Positions 23,351-36,600 of a DNA stretch of 64,000 bases are shown one piece after another. Location: contig CM023535.1 of the NCBI GenBank assembly GCA_013350335.1, forward strand, positions 35,124,991 through 35,188,990, read 5' to 3'. How positions within the stretch are numbered: position 1 is the stretch's first letter; every line of letters begins with the position of its first letter. The notes under the pieces were generated by a model. That model was not told where the DNA came from and made no database searches. It saw nothing but the letters and a program-made list of their open reading frames with translations. The translations under genes were made by a program, and so were the position numbers. This DNA is from Chimonanthus salicifolius. Its lineage: Eukaryota; Streptophyta; Magnoliopsida; Laurales; Calycanthaceae.

Positions 23351-24707
23351 TGTAACGCCCCGCCCTTTTTCACTCGTTTTTTCCCGTAAATCCAGAGTAT
23401 ATTTTTTTTTTTATAACAAAATAGAGTGATAGAGCGCGGGACGTCACGACGCGAGCTAAGTCCGAACTTCCAAAGTCCGACCCTTAACTTGCCAACCCTA
23501 TGTGTGTATGGATCATGTCCACGAAAATGGTTCACACATAGAATATCAACATGCGGAATAATAACATCAATTTGCGGAAACATAATAGAACCAAGTTCTA
23601 TTCCATTCAGATAGCAAAGTACATCAAGTCCTTAATCATCATCGAAATGCCATAATTATCAAAATTAACATCCATCCATCTAAGTTATTACATTCCGAGA
23701 TCTAATTACTCAAATACAAGTTCATGGGTAACTTTATTCAAAACATATAAAATAAGTCTTCCAAGCTCCTATGACTGGTCCGTCTTGCGTTCATCATTCC
23801 CTTGGTTTCCTGTATCATCAACTAGGGTAGAAGTAGGGCGTTAGAACAACGCGCCCAGTAGGTATTCCAGTTACGGTTAACACATGGTTAGTACAAAACA
23901 TATATAATAATATCGTGATGTCAAAAACCATATAAAATCCATGCCATGCAATGATGAGAAATACAATGAGTCCCACCCATCACATGTACATAAATGTATC
24001 CACCACATAGGTCTTCCGGACGCCCCAACGGAGTGTGGACCCTCCGGAATCTTCTTGATGGAAATTACATCAAGGTACCTCACATAGGTATTTCGGGCAC
24101 CCCGACGGAGTGTGACCCCTCCGGTTATAAATCCTCCACCCCATGCCATGCATGAGATGCCAATGAAACACATGCTATTTTATAACATAAACATAGCATT
24201 TAAAATCACCCTTTGAAACATAATCAACACATGCTATTTATACAATTAAACATAGCATTTGAAATTCAATAATAAAGCATATCCTTTGGAACATATTTTC
24301 ATCATACATAAGATAAAACACATGTACATAAATCCATGGTTTTCAAAGAGGTGGAATCCTACCAAAGACCGCTAACATTTGCTTGCGTCTTTCGTCCAAG
24401 AATCGATCACCGATCGCGCACCGCTTGCGAGATCCCGTTACCTTATAATATAATAATAAGTCGACACCAAGTCCCACTTGATTTGCAATATTTAAGTCCA
24501 TAAACCATACCTGCGGGGTTCGGCCATACCTATGGCCGAGCCTCACCCTTTTTGTTCATTTATTCCATTAATTACCAAAATGCCATTGGTCCAAGCTTTA
24601 GTTAATATTCTATTTATTTTAATCCAAAGTACATAACCCTAGGTCCGCCAATCAATTCCCATGTGTAGATCCAAATACATAGATCCTAAACATCTAAGTT
24701 CTCCAAA
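23351..24707 (-). mobile_element. Chromoviral LTR, 3' part, truncated
   Basis: On the minus strand it ends at 23351 (TGTAACGCCCCGCC on the plus strand) with possible target duplication AGGTT at 23346-23350. It has two hairpin-type units (24000-24125) and one palindrome (24516). At about 24700-24707 it passes directly into INT sequence of element E. The last LTR bases match element C LTR near 43270 and 61075. The start half is missing. Confidence 0.8.
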
Positions 24708-26349
24708 CGATCTACCACAACCCATACTGCATCGTTGCCCTTTGATGACATAGGCAACCCTGTCACAAAATCCATGGAAATATGTTACCATTTCCATTCT
24801 GGTACTGGTAAAGGTTTGAGCAATCCTGGTGGTTTTTGATGTTCTGTCTTGACTTGCTGACAAGTTACGCAATGAGCAACAAAATCAGCTACATCTCTTT
24901 TAAGTCCATGCCACCAATAATGTCTTTTCAAGTCATGGTACATTTTGGTGCTACCCGGATGAATAGAGAGTTTCGTTTGGTGTGCTTCGATCAACAATTC
25001 TCTTCTGCAACTTTGAGGCACATATGTCTTGCCTCGGAATAAGAGACCTTGTCCAGGTCGTAATTCCCATTTTGGTACAACCTCACCAGTTGACATCTTA
25101 GCCCATATTTCTTCCACTTCTGAATCTGTCCGCTGTTCCTGCTCAATCTTGGAAACCATGCTCGACCGTGCCATCAGATTATACATGCTCCCACGGTCCT
25201 TGATGTACAAATTGAATTCCCGGATGGTTGTCAACATTTCTCATTCCTTCATAATCAAACTGGCCATTGTTGCATGTGACATGCGACTAAGGGCATCCGC
25301 CACCTTGTTCGCTTTGCCAGGATGATATCGAAGTGCAAACTCATAATCTTGCAGATATTTCATCCATCTGCGCTGCCGCATATTGAGTTCCTTCTAATCA
25401 AACAGATATTACAAGCTTTTATGGTCTGAGAATACCTCAAATTTCTCGCCATAATGATAGTGTCTCCAGCTTTTAAGGGCGAAGACCACCACAGCTAACT
25501 CCAGATCATGAGTGGGATAATGGCATTCATGAATTTTCAGTTGTCTTGAACAGTATGCCACCATATGATGACTTTGGGTGAGAGAACACAAGTCCTTCTC
25601 CTGAAGCATCACAATATACTTCATATCCCTTGCCTCTTTCTGGCAAAATCAGAATAGGAGCAGTTGTAAACATTTCTTTCAGATCTTTGAATCTTCAGTT
25701 ACACACATCAGACCATTCAAATTTGACTCCTTTCTGAGTGAGTCGAGTGAGTGGAGCTGCAATCTTGGAGAAGTCCATAATAAACTTCCTATAGTAGCCA
25801 ACCAGTCCCAGAAAGCTACGAATTTCAATCACATTCTTCAGAGCTTTCCAGTTTCTAACTGCTGCCACTTTAGTCGGGCCCACGACTATTCCTTCTGCTG
25901 ATATGACATGTCCTAAGAAATTGACCTCAAATAGCCAGAACTCACACTTGCTTGCTTTGGCATATAATTGATTCTTCTTCAAGGTGTCTAGAACTATCCT
26001 CAGATGCTCGGCATGCTCCTCTCGACTGGTGGAATAAATCAGGATATCGTCAATGAAAACAATCAAGAACTTATCAAGATAAGGTCGGAAGATTTTGTTC
26101 ATCAAGTCCATGAACACAGCTGGCACATTGGTGAGTCCAAAAGGCATTACCACATATTCTTACAGTCCATACCGAGTTCTGAAAGCCGTCTTCTCTATGT
26201 CCTCATCCCTGACACGGATTTGATGATAGCCTGACATCAGATCAATTTTAGAGAAATAGGTGGATCCTCTGTGTTGATCAAACAGATCATCAATTCGGGG
26301 TAGAGGGTACTTGCTTCTGACTATCAGCTCGTTCAATTTCCTGTAATCT
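24708..26349 (-). pseudogene. Element E: RT, RNase H and start of integrase (broken)
   Basis: Minus strand, from the right: RT begins at [20 protein letters not shown] (cut upstream by the LTR of element D), continues through [14 protein letters not shown] and the FIDDILIY active site (Asp pair) to FLGHVIS and [12 protein letters not shown]. RNase H follows ([18 protein letters not shown], then [10 protein letters not shown]), then the INT zinc domain with HQTKLSIH and HCVTCQ. The core breaks off in WVVVDRL at 24708. A stop after YGL near 26160 and stops or frameshifts near 25400 and 25690 inactivate it. It resembles element D pol (29477-31491) but is a separate copy. Confidence 0.88.
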
Positions 26350-27107
26350 TGTAACGCCCCGCCCTTTTTCACTCGCCGAAAATCAGAGTATATATATTTG
26401 TTATTTAAATAGAGTGAGAGAGAGCGGGAGTGTCACGACACGAGTTAAGTCCGGGTTCCCAAACCCGACCCTTAACTGGCCAACGATATGTGTGCGTGGA
26501 CCGAGTCCTCTAAAACAGTTCACACGTTAACGATTAACTGAGAAAATATTATATGAATGGAAACCATCCATAAAATCATACTATATGCAAGGACGCCAAT
26601 CAATATAAAATAACTTCATCTCAAATAATCATCATTCAACCATAGCAACATAAATCTAGTTATTACAATCCAAAATGCTAATTATCTCAATTACATGGTT
26701 CCAAAATAAATTAAGCAAAATAAATAGAATCTGCCCAAGCTCCTAAGCTTGGCTTCTTTCACATCCCACGTTCTTTCCATTTCCTGTTTCAACATCTAAA
26801 GGGTAGAAGTAGGGCATTAGTCAACGCGCCCAGTAGGAATTCCAAGTAGGGTCATACACATAAAGGATCAATGTAAAAATCAGAATAAGAGTATCACATT
26901 AGAAAACTATAAACATATGATAGTATTAAAATCAGCGCATGATAATCATATCCAAATCATGCTCCTGTATATGCCAATGCCATAGGTGTCATATGCCAAT
27001 GATCCCCCAACTAATCTCCATATCATCACCATACTAGTCATATCAAGTGTTCATTGGCCAATTATTTCCATAGTGTTTTGCGATGTACCACCATGTCACT
27101 GAATACT

Positions 27108-27440
27108 TCCCCAAGTATGTTGATCGGAAACTCCGAATGGAGCGTGGACTCCTCCCCATGTATGTTAATCAAAATCACCGAATGGAGTATGAACTCCTCC
27201 CATATATGTCACTAGGAATCAGTATGGACTCCTCCCACGTATGCTAATTGGAATCACCGATGGAGCGTGGACTCCTCCCCATGTATGTTAATCGGAATCA
27301 CCGAATGGAGCATGGACTCATCCCACATATGTCACTAGGAATCAGTATGGACTCCTCCCACGTATGCTAATCGAAATCACCGATGGAGCGTGGACTCCTC
27401 CCCATGTATGTTAATCGAAATCACCGAATGGAGCATGGAC
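27108..27440 (-). repeat. Eight-unit hairpin array, 123-bp higher-order repeat
   Basis: Eight units of about 34-45 bp. AGCGTGGACT recurs at 27141, 27264 and 27387, so three unit types form a 123-bp higher-order repeat. Perfect arm pairs: CCATA 27199-27203 with TATGG 27223-27227; CCACG 27235-27239 with CGTGG 27266-27270; CCATG 27279-27283 with CATGG 27311-27315; CCACG 27358-27362 with CGTGG 27389-27393; CCATG 27402-27406 with CATGG 27434-27438. One unit is wobble-paired on the minus-strand transcript; the two leftmost are mismatched. Confidence 0.85.
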
Positions 27441-27899
27441 TCCTTCCTCATGTTCCCTCCCATGCCATACATGAGATCATGAATGCACGATTGTAATTTT
27501 GTATCAAAATACATATTTAATTGAAAAACAGTTCACAAAGCATATTCCATTCATTTTAACCAAAATGATTCATCATATTTGTAAATCAAACCAAGAACAC
27601 ATGCATATATAGATCCCGATGCACTTCAATATGGTAGGAATCCTACCAATGTCCAGTAATATAATCCTTGCCGTTTGTGAAGATACCGTTCACCGATCAC
27701 ATCAAAACCGATCGCACACCCTTTTGTGAAACCCGTTACCTTAATGAATTCCATCATACATATATGTTAATTTAATTATCCATTCAATTCCCATGATCCT
27801 TTACCACATCCAGATAAACTTAAACATCTGGAAAAATATATAAAAATTTTCAATTTTAAATTCAGTCAACTGAATCAAGAATTCAGTCGACTGAACCCA

Positions 27900-28130
27900 T
27901 CAGACTACCTTCCTCTACCAGTCCTACAGACGATAGAAACCCGTCCGCGGACGGTAATACCTGTCCCGCAGACATCGTAATCCATCCGCACCCACAACAC
28001 CTAGTCCACATCTGTTACCCATCCCGCTGACAGTCCACACCCGTCCGCTGACTGCAAAACCAGTCCTACAGACAGTGCAACCCCTCCGCAGACAACACCT
28101 TGTCCACATCTGTTACCCGTGTTCAGTCCT
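27900..28130 (-). repeat. GTCCGC/CAGAC degenerate minisatellite
   Basis: Repeated words CCGTCCGCNGAC, AGTCCTACAGAC and CTTGTCCACATCTGTTACCC, about 25-40 bp apart. They are the reverse-orientation counterpart of 1-145. TTCAGTCAACTGAA (27861-27874) and TTCAGTCGACTGAA (27882-27895) lie just to the left. Confidence 0.6.
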
Positions 28131-29476
28131 CTTTTGTTTGCATGTTTTTACATTCTTTTCTTCATGAAACTCTCCCCTTATCCTTTTTAAACATGTATTA
28201 AGTCATTTATACATAAAATCAGTGGACATACTCCACCCACTAACCAAAGTTAGGGTTTTTTCCTTAATTCATTCTATCTTATGCCATTCAAACGAGACTC
28301 TGAATTTAATCTTTTGTTTGCTGGTTTTTCAAAACATATCCATTCCTCGAATGATTTTCCAATTCCTATGAACTTATCATAATTTGGCCATTGATCTCAA
28401 ATCAGTATATGGAATCCATAGGTTTGGCCAAACCATGGCCAAATCTATGGCTTCCCTTAGTCTTAACCTTAATCCCATATTACTAACTCCATACATACCT
28501 CTTTCTTCGACTCCTTCTTTCTTTTCTCTAAATTCCTCCTTAGTTCTTCTTTCCTTTCTTTGCTCTTTACTGATCTCAAAGTATAGAAAATGAAAATGGG
28601 ACAGGGAGAGAGTAGTGGAGATGAAAATCTCTTTGTTTGTGCAATATTAAATTCGGCCAATGGGGTGGGGTGTGTGCCCCTTGGTTGTACCCCGTTTGTA
28701 ACAGCCAAAACCCTTTCCTTCCTCATTATTCTTTTGTCTAACCAAGGAATCCCTTGGCTTAACCAAGGAGGCTCCTTGAATTCCATCGAGTAAAGGGTTC
28801 CATCTCAACCATGGTGTCCCTTGGTTTAACCAAGACACCACTTGAGATGGAAACCCCTACATCTTCCAACGTGTACCTTGAGTTGGTGCCCTTTGAGATG
28901 GAAAACTCTTGCATTTCCATTTCAACTCACCCATCTCAACTCAACTTCATTTAACTCAAGCAATTTAATATTGAATAAACTCCATCAATATCTTAATTCA
29001 ATTGGACTCATTTGCCAACTCAACTTAGTTTAACTCAATTTAACTTGATTCCTTTGAACTCACCCATGGTTGACAAAGTCAACCATGGCATGGCCGACTA
29101 TGCACCATCCACCATTTAGCACTCGGGTCCCACGTAGCCATTTCATTTACATGCTTTGGCCTTACCCAATTACTTACAAATTAGCTCATCATGACCCATT
29201 GGGTCCCAATTGAGCCATTGAGCCATTTATTTAAGGCTTACCCAATTATTTCTAATTCAACCTTATCCATGACCCATTGGGTCTTAATTGGGTTATTGAC
29301 CCAATTACCTTACCCATTTAGGGTCCAATTCAATTTATAACCTTAAATTCAACCAATTAAGCAATTTAAGTAAACCAATCCAATATATTTATGATTTGAA
29401 AAATCCGCGTGTTACAATATTACCCTCTTTTGAAATTTTCGTCCCAAAAATCGAGCTAAGTAGGGTTTCCAATAGA

Positions 29477-31491
29477 TTACATAAATAACTCAGGATGAGC
29501 TACTCTCATTTCCGATTCAAGTTCCCAAGTGGCTTCCTCATTACCATGCCGGTCCCACACCACCTTCACAAACTGAATTGCTTGGTTCCGTAACACCCTT
29601 TGTTCTATCTCCACTACTCTGACAGGCTTTTCTACGTAAGTCACGTCGCTTTGCACCTCTATGTCTTACACATTCAGTACGTGCGAGGGATCAGGATTGT
29701 ACTTCCTCAACATAGATACATGGAATACATCGTGCAATGATGATAACTGCGGAGGAAGTATCAATTGATAAGCCACTTCCCCCACCTTCTTTATGATTGG
29801 AAAGGGTCCCACAAATCTAGGTGACAGCTTCCCCTTCTTTCCGAATTGCGTGTGCCCCTTTCGTGGCGAGACCTTCAAGAACACTAACTCTCCCACTTCA
29901 AATTCAAGGAATCTCTTTCTCTTGTCAGCGTAGCTCTTTTGAGGACTCTGTACAGTGATCAGATGTTGTCGTATCACCTGAATCTGTTATGTGGTTTTTG
30001 CAACTAGATCAGGTCCAATAAATGCAGGCTCACCGGCCTCTGTCCAACACACTGGTGATCTACATGGTCTACCATACAACGCCTCGAATGGAGGCATCTA
30101 GAGGCTTGCCTGGTAACTGTTGTTATATGAGAATTCAACCAGTGGTAGATGATCTTCCCAACCACCTTTGAAGTCTAACATACATGCTCTCAGCATGTCC
30201 TCCAATGTCTGTATTGTTCTCTCTGATCGTCCATCAGTCTGTGGATGGAAACCTGTGCTAATCAACAAGTTGGTCCCCATAGCCGCCTGTATGCTCTCCC
30301 ACACCTTGCCAGTGAATCGGCCATCTCTGTTGGACACGATAGTCATGGGTATACCATGTAGCCTGATGATATCCTGGATGTATCGTCGTCCCAAAGTCTC
30401 AGATGAATCTGTCATCTTGATTGGAAGAAAGTGTGCAGACTTGGTCAATAGATCTACTACGACCCATATTGCATCGTTGCTCTTTGATGACCTTGGCAAC
30501 CCCGTCACGAAATCCATGGAAATACGTTCCCATTTCCACTCTAGCACTAGTAAGGTGTTTGAGCAATCCTGGTGGTTTCTGATGTTCAGTCTTGACTTGC
30601 TGACAAGTCAGACAATGAGCAACAAAGTCAGCAACATGTCTTTTAAGTGCATGCCACCAATACTGTCTCTTCAGATCATGATACATCTTGGTGCTACCCG
30701 GATGAATAAAGTTTCATTTGGTTTGCCTTGATCAACAACTCTCTTCTGCAGCTTTGAGGCACATATGTCCTGCATCGGAATAAAAGACCTTGTCCCAGTC
30801 GTAAATCCCATTCTAGTACCACCTCACCAGTAGACATCTTGGCCCATATTCTTCCACTTCCGGATCTGTCCGCTGCTCTCGCTCAATCTTGGTAACCATG
30901 CTAGACCCTACCATCAGATTGTACATACTCCCATGATCCTTGATATACAAATTAAACTCCCGGATAGTTGTCAGCATTCCCCATTCCTTCATGATCAAAC
31001 TGGCCACAGTTGCATGTGTCATGCGACTGAGGGCATCCACCACTTTATTCGCTTTTTCAGGATGATATCGAAGTGCGAACTCATAATCTTGCAGATACTC
31101 CATCCATCTGCGCTGCCTCATGTTGAGTTCATTCTGATCAAATAGGTACTTCAAACTTTTGTGATCTGAAAATACCTCAAATTTCTCACCGTTCAGATAG
31201 TATCTCCAGCTTTTGAGGACGAAGACAACTGTGGCTAATTCCAGATCATGTGTGGGATAGTGGCTTTCATGAATTTTCAACTGCCTTGAACCATAAGCCA
31301 CTATGTGTTGACTTTGAGTAAGAGAACACCCAAGTCCTTCTCCTGAAGCATCACAATATACTTCATAGCCCTTGCCTCTTTCCCGTAAAATCAGAATAGG
31401 AGCAGTCGTAAGCCTCTCGTTCAGGTCTTCGAACCTTCGATTGTACACATCAGACCATTCAAATTTGACTCCCTTTTAAGTGAGTCGGGTG
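29477..31491 (-). pseudogene. Element D: RNase H and integrase with chromodomain-like tail (broken)
   Basis: Minus strand, from the right: the last part of RT, then RNase H at about 31448-31000 ([16 protein letters not shown] with its Asp, [28 protein letters not shown]). The INT zinc domain follows with HCLTCQQVK (Cys pair intact), then the core with MDFVTG, IVSNRDGRFTG and TDGRSERT. In the core the second catalytic Asp motif reads SNRD rather than SDRD. The C-terminal KVSPRKGHTQFGKKGK and a chromodomain-like end close at TAA 29477-29479. Frameshifts and stops occur near 30100, 30550 and 30810. At about 31491 it stops abruptly against non-chromoviral sequence, so RT, protease, gag and the 5' LTR are lost. 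Confidence 0.88.
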
Positions 31492-32496
31492 AATGTGAAA
31501 AATGCAATCCTAAATTACCACACAGCATTCAAGCAAATATGCAAACAATAATAAAGCAATCTAAGCTGACACATGAATACTAACAACCTAGATACATGGA
31601 CAAATTAAATGCAAACAATAAATTCAAACAAAATAAATAAAGAACACCCTACATAAATCTATATCAATGCATGGTAAAAATAAAATAAAAAAGAAAATGA
31701 TTAGGCAGTCACCTTAGCCTATTATGGGTATTTCCAGTGATTTTTAAGCGCGCTATCAAAAGTCTTGTAAAATAGAATAATACAAGCCTTGGTGAAGATT
31801 CTAATTCAAAAAAGAAAAAGAAAATGCATGATCCTAGTCTAAATGCAATTGTCCTAAAGTTATAACTACAGGAGGGAATACAATATTTGTAACCTAATTA
31901 AAATTTTTAAGTCAAGTCAAGGCTATGAAAATTGGACTCCACCCCATTAAATCAAAACTTCGTTCCACGAGATTTTTTTTTTCTTTTGAAATCATATTTA
32001 GAAACTTTCCAAAGTTAGAAGAAATTCTAAATTTAGAAAATTTCTAACTTTGGAAATTATCTAAAATTAAACATCACCAAAATTAGATAATTTTCCAAAA
32101 ATATATTTTTCTAAAAATAAAACTTTACAAAAAATAGATCATTATCTAAAAATAAATTATTTCTAAATTAAGACATATCTCCAATATTAGAAACGTTGCT
32201 AAAAAGGGAAACTATTAAATTACAAAATTTCTAAGAATTAAAAAAATCCTAATTATACAGTTTCTAGATTTAGCAAATTTCCAAGGTTAAATTAATTCTA
32301 AAATCATTGATATTTTAAAGAATTTCTAATTTAAGGAAACTTTCTAAAATTAGAACTTCTAAAAATAAAAATTTCCAATTTTAAAGTCTTGCCTAATTTA
32401 GAAACTTCTAAAAATAGAAATATTTCCTAAAACACATAAGTCTAATGCCACACAATTTATTTCGAGATTTCCCAGGCAACGACGCCAAAAACTTAT
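31492..32496 (-). mobile_element. Athila/Tat-like leader region (non-coding)
   Basis: No coding potential is visible. The stretch is AT-rich with many GAAATTTCTAA / TTTGGAAA-type words (31990-32440). It is internal sequence following the primer site at 32471-32488 on the minus strand. The plus-strand counterpart is 63079-63692. Class is inferred from the primer site only. Confidence 0.6.
32471..32488 (-). other. Primer-binding site, tRNA-Asp-like
   Basis: On the minus strand it reads TGGCGTCGTTGCCTGGG, close to the TGGCGCCGTTGCCGGGG site typical of Athila-group elements (complementary to the tRNA-Asp 3' end). It lies 8-9 bp beyond the LTR end at 32497. Confidence 0.65.
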
Positions 32497-33354
32497 TGTG
32501 CTTTAAATTTAACTCACAGGCACACGAACCAATTAATAGTGTAGTGGATGAGTGCGAGGTCGAACCCAGCGGAAATGAACAAAATATATGTATGAAAATA
32601 AAAATGGTACCATTAAAATAATGTGATCTAAGAAAATAAAATTATGGAATTAATTCTTAAACATGATATCTAATTTTCTAAAACATAGAGTTATGTGCTT
32701 AATTCAACAAAATCCAAATTAACATCTAACATTGAAAATTTATTAAATATGAGATCTAAAGTTAATACATTCAAAGTTTAATTAAAATGGTGGAGAGAAA
32801 TTAAACCATCTCAACTTAACTTAAAACCAATTAATTAAGAAACAAATATAATATTTCTAACCTAGTTTAGAAAAGATTTTTAAAGAATTGAATGAATAAA
32901 ATAAAATAAAAGAACAAACATAAACAAACATAAAATATTTACAATTGGACTGAGTCAAGTTCTCAAGCCGGCATCATATCCCATATTAGTAATATTAATG
33001 TATAAATTTTATTTCATGTCTCCCTTTTAAAATTAATCTTAGAAGAAATAATATGAGTTTCATTAAACAAAAATTAATCAAATTAAACCTTAGATTAAAT
33101 TTAATTTCCACTTGAAATTTCATGTCTAATTTTTCAAATACCCTAAAAAGAGTCTTAAGTTTAACTTCCCTTAAAATCACGATGTTTAATTTTGAGAAAT
33201 CTTTAGATTAAGTCTTCAACATATAACCATAAAAAGATTAAAAACAAAATTTAAGCATTCATAAGTAAAATTCATAAACAGGAAAAACCAGTAGTCTAAA
33301 CAATTGTCTCAAAGTTATTTCATTAATGGGGAAAAAAAATTCAGAATTACAATA
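32497..33354 (-). mobile_element. Athila/Tat-like LTR, 3' part
   Basis: On the minus strand it ends GCACA at 32497, next to the primer site. The last 100 bp (GGTTCGACCTCGC, then TTCGTG) match the plus-strand copy at 62999-63078. It is cut at 33355 by the SIRE-like LTR, with CAATA (33350-33354) as possible target duplication. AT-rich, no coding signal. Confidence 0.6.
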
Positions 33355-33611
33355 TGTTAGTCAAGCTAGATAAATGTCTAAGATAAACCGAGAGGGGGGT
33401 GAATAAGACTATGGGGAATTTTAATTTCTATTTAAAGTATTGGACAAGTTAATGATTGGTCTAAACAAAATTGTCCAATTAATTTTTCAATTTGAACTTT
33501 AAGTAAAATTAAGTTCACTCAAACTATATGTGCAATAAGATATGAGATGATGCACGTGCACTAATTAAACTAAAGGAGATGAGGAAAAGTGGAAGAAGGT
33601 GACACAAGTAT

Positions 33612-36600
33612 TGTACTGGCCCGGAATTTTTTAAATTAATATAAATGTGGATATTATCTATTTTAGTGATGGAAATTAGAAAATTTGTGGATTAGATGGT
33701 AAATGGGCCAAAGTTTGGGCAAAGGCCCAAGTATGGCCCAATGGATTATGGAGTTGATTTAAATTCATTTAAAGGGGCAATGAGGGTTAAATGGGTCAAG
33801 AATGGTCAAATTGGGTCAAATACCCATTTGGGACCCAATGGGTCAAGATGGTTAAGCTCTAAGGTAAATGGATAAGATGAAAGTGCAATTGGGCCATGGG
33901 CCCAATGGTGATTCATTTAGAATGAATGGAATGAAATTTAAATTACCTAAGTTATTTGGAATTAAACCAAGGTGATGTGGCCAAGTGGGACCCACCTCCA
34001 CCTCATCAAGTGAGGTGGCGTGTGGACCAAGGATTGGTGGGGCCGGCCACCATGGTGGACTTAGTCAACCATGGGTGGAAGTGTGAAGGTAAATTAAAGA
34101 GGTGAAATTAGGTTAAATGGAAATAAGTTAACCTAAATTAATAATTTAATTAATCAAGTGATTAAGTTAAGCAAATGGGGTTAAATTGGTCAAATGGGAG
34201 ACCAAGCTACCCCACCTCAAATATGAAACACGTTGGGCTTGGTGGTGGTTTAGATAACCACCACCATAAAGCAATTTAAATATCTTCAAAATATTTTAGG
34301 GTTGTTGGGGTAATTAATGGTAAAGTGTAGTTAAGTAAACCTCATTTTCTTTCCCATTTCTTATCCTCTCTTCATTGTGGTCTCTCCATTTTTCACTCTC
34401 CATTTTTCACTCTCCATTGCCGTCCCATGCTCTAAGTGAAGGAGAGGAAGAGAGCTAAGGAGAAGAGAAGAGAAGAAGAGAAGAAAGAAGTGGAATTTGG
34501 AGGGAAATTACTCTAAGGTCAAGGTTACCATCTCCTCTCTCATCACCTCTCCCTCTCCCTCTCTTAATTTAAACCCTAACTTCGCCGAACCTAAGGTTGG
34601 GGGTTGCCACCATTGATCAAGCCTCTTGACCTATTAAAGATCAAGAGGAAGGAGAGAGGAGGCTAAGGAAACCGATGGGAGCGGCGGAAGTCGGAGGAGA
34701 CGACGGATTGTGAGTATTTCTTAAACAAGAAATTTTGGATTTTTAGGGTTTAAGATTTGGGATTTATTTTTGTAGAATTTAATGGTGGTTACATAAATTT
34801 ATGCCATGGATGTTAAACCCATCAAATGTGAGGGTGGAAGATGGAGGAAACCCTAAATGGGTAAATTAGGGTTAGGGTAAGAAAATAAATAAATGGATTA
34901 TGTGTATTGGGTAATTGATGAAATTACGAATGAAATTAGGTTATTGGAAGGAAATCATGGGCCATAGGGTTCGGCCATGTAGCATGGCCAAACCCCATGG
35001 TGGGTGAGTAGCTAATTGATGTAAATAATTAGGGTTTTAAAGAATGGAAGACAATGAGGGTTTTTAGCTAATGAAATTTAGGGTTGTAAATGAATGCATG
35101 TGGGTAAGTTTTTTTAAAATGGTTTTATGATGAAAATGCAAATGGATTTTATGGCATTGGAAGGTATAAAAGAGAATGAATTATGAACCATGGGTTTCGG
35201 CCATGGTGTATGGCCAAACCCTCGGTTGTTGTGTGTGAAGTTAATTAGGGTTTTAGGGTATGAAGCCATGGAAAAAAAAATGGGAAGATTGATGAAATTA
35301 ATATTTTGGTGAATGTAGGTATTTTGGAGCAATGAATGGTGGATCATGAACCATGGGTTCGGCCATGGTAAATGGCCGAACCCTATGGTGATGTAATGGT
35401 GATCAAATGATGGGTTTAAAGGATGGAAAAGATGGATTAATGTGTTAATGAGTTAGGGTTTCAAATGAACAAATGTAGTGATCCAAATGGGGCTAAGAGT
35501 AGTGGTTTAAAAGTGTGATTTAAACCACCTCAAGGAAGGATTTATTTTGGATCTAAATGGTGTAAATAGATCCAAGAAAAAAATGGGGAAAGGACACCAT
35601 GGGTTCGGCCATGGTGTATGGCCGAACCCATGGCCCAATTGTGATCCATTTTGGTGGGTTAAATTGGATGATGAATGGTGTGTGTGTGGCCACCTAAGGA
35701 AATGAATGAGTAATGGACTCATTGAAGTTAAATAAATGAGGTAAATCCCATGGGAAGAGTTGATGAATTAGGTATTTTGAACCCATGGCCATTGGTGAAC
35801 CATTTAAAGGGTTAAGTATGGGGTTATGGATGGGTTTAAATGAATAATGGTGAAATTAATAAAAAAAGGCTAATTTTAATGATGTTATGACATGGTTCAA
35901 TGGATCATTAATGGACCTAAGTTAGGGATCTAAGTCTATGATCAATTATGGATAAAATCATGCATGGATAAACGAGTGTTTAATCATGGAAAATGAGGTA
36001 GTGGCAAAACCGTAATTAGTGGCCAAATTCAAGAATTCCATGGAAATTGATCATGGACTTAGGGGATCTAATGTAATAACCTTATAAGTGATTAATAAAG
36101 CCTAGGGTGGCCAAATTTTAAGACTTATGGGATTAAAAGGTTTAATAGATGATATGGGACCCACAAAACCTAAATAGTGACCGGTTTTTCATATGGGCTT
36201 AGAAATGGTTAAAACTTGAACTGATTTGGAAATTTAATAAGGTATTGGATATCGCGGGCAGTACGCGTGACGGTAACCGGACTATCGGACGAAAACGAAA
36301 TGAAGACGCTAGTTGGTATTCTGTAGGATCTAACCTTTTTGTAAGCCATGGATTAAGTGACGGTTGCTTTGAATTATCTTGGAAATTATATGGGTTGTTT
36401 TAATATTGGTTTTGAATTATGTATTATGTAGGGGTTTTTACTTGATTTACTTTGGTAAGCATATAATTGGTTTGAAATGGGTTTTTAAAGCTATGATGTG
36501 TTTATTGAGGCTTTACTTGATCTACTTTTGATAATCAAGTCATATGTTTGATTTATGGGATTTTTTAAATGTCATGGTTGTTATTATATTCATTACATGG

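Larger units (their letters stand above)
26350..29415 (-). mobile_element. Element D: 3' LTR
   Basis: A complete 3,066-bp LTR. On the minus strand it starts TGTAACACGCGGATTTTTC at 29415, next to the polypurine tract and INT end of element D, and ends at 26350. It sits in element E RT with flank AATCT (26345-26349). It contains CATGGTTGAC/GTCAACCATG (29065-29087), a GTCCGC-type minisatellite (27900-28130), TTCAGTCGACTGAA (27882-27895), palindrome GGTAGGAATCCTACC (27633-27647), an eight-unit hairpin array (27108-27440) and the hairpin at 26812-26831. Only one weak GGTTTGGCCA palindrome is seen (about 28420), so the subfamily largely lacks that array. Confidence 0.88.
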
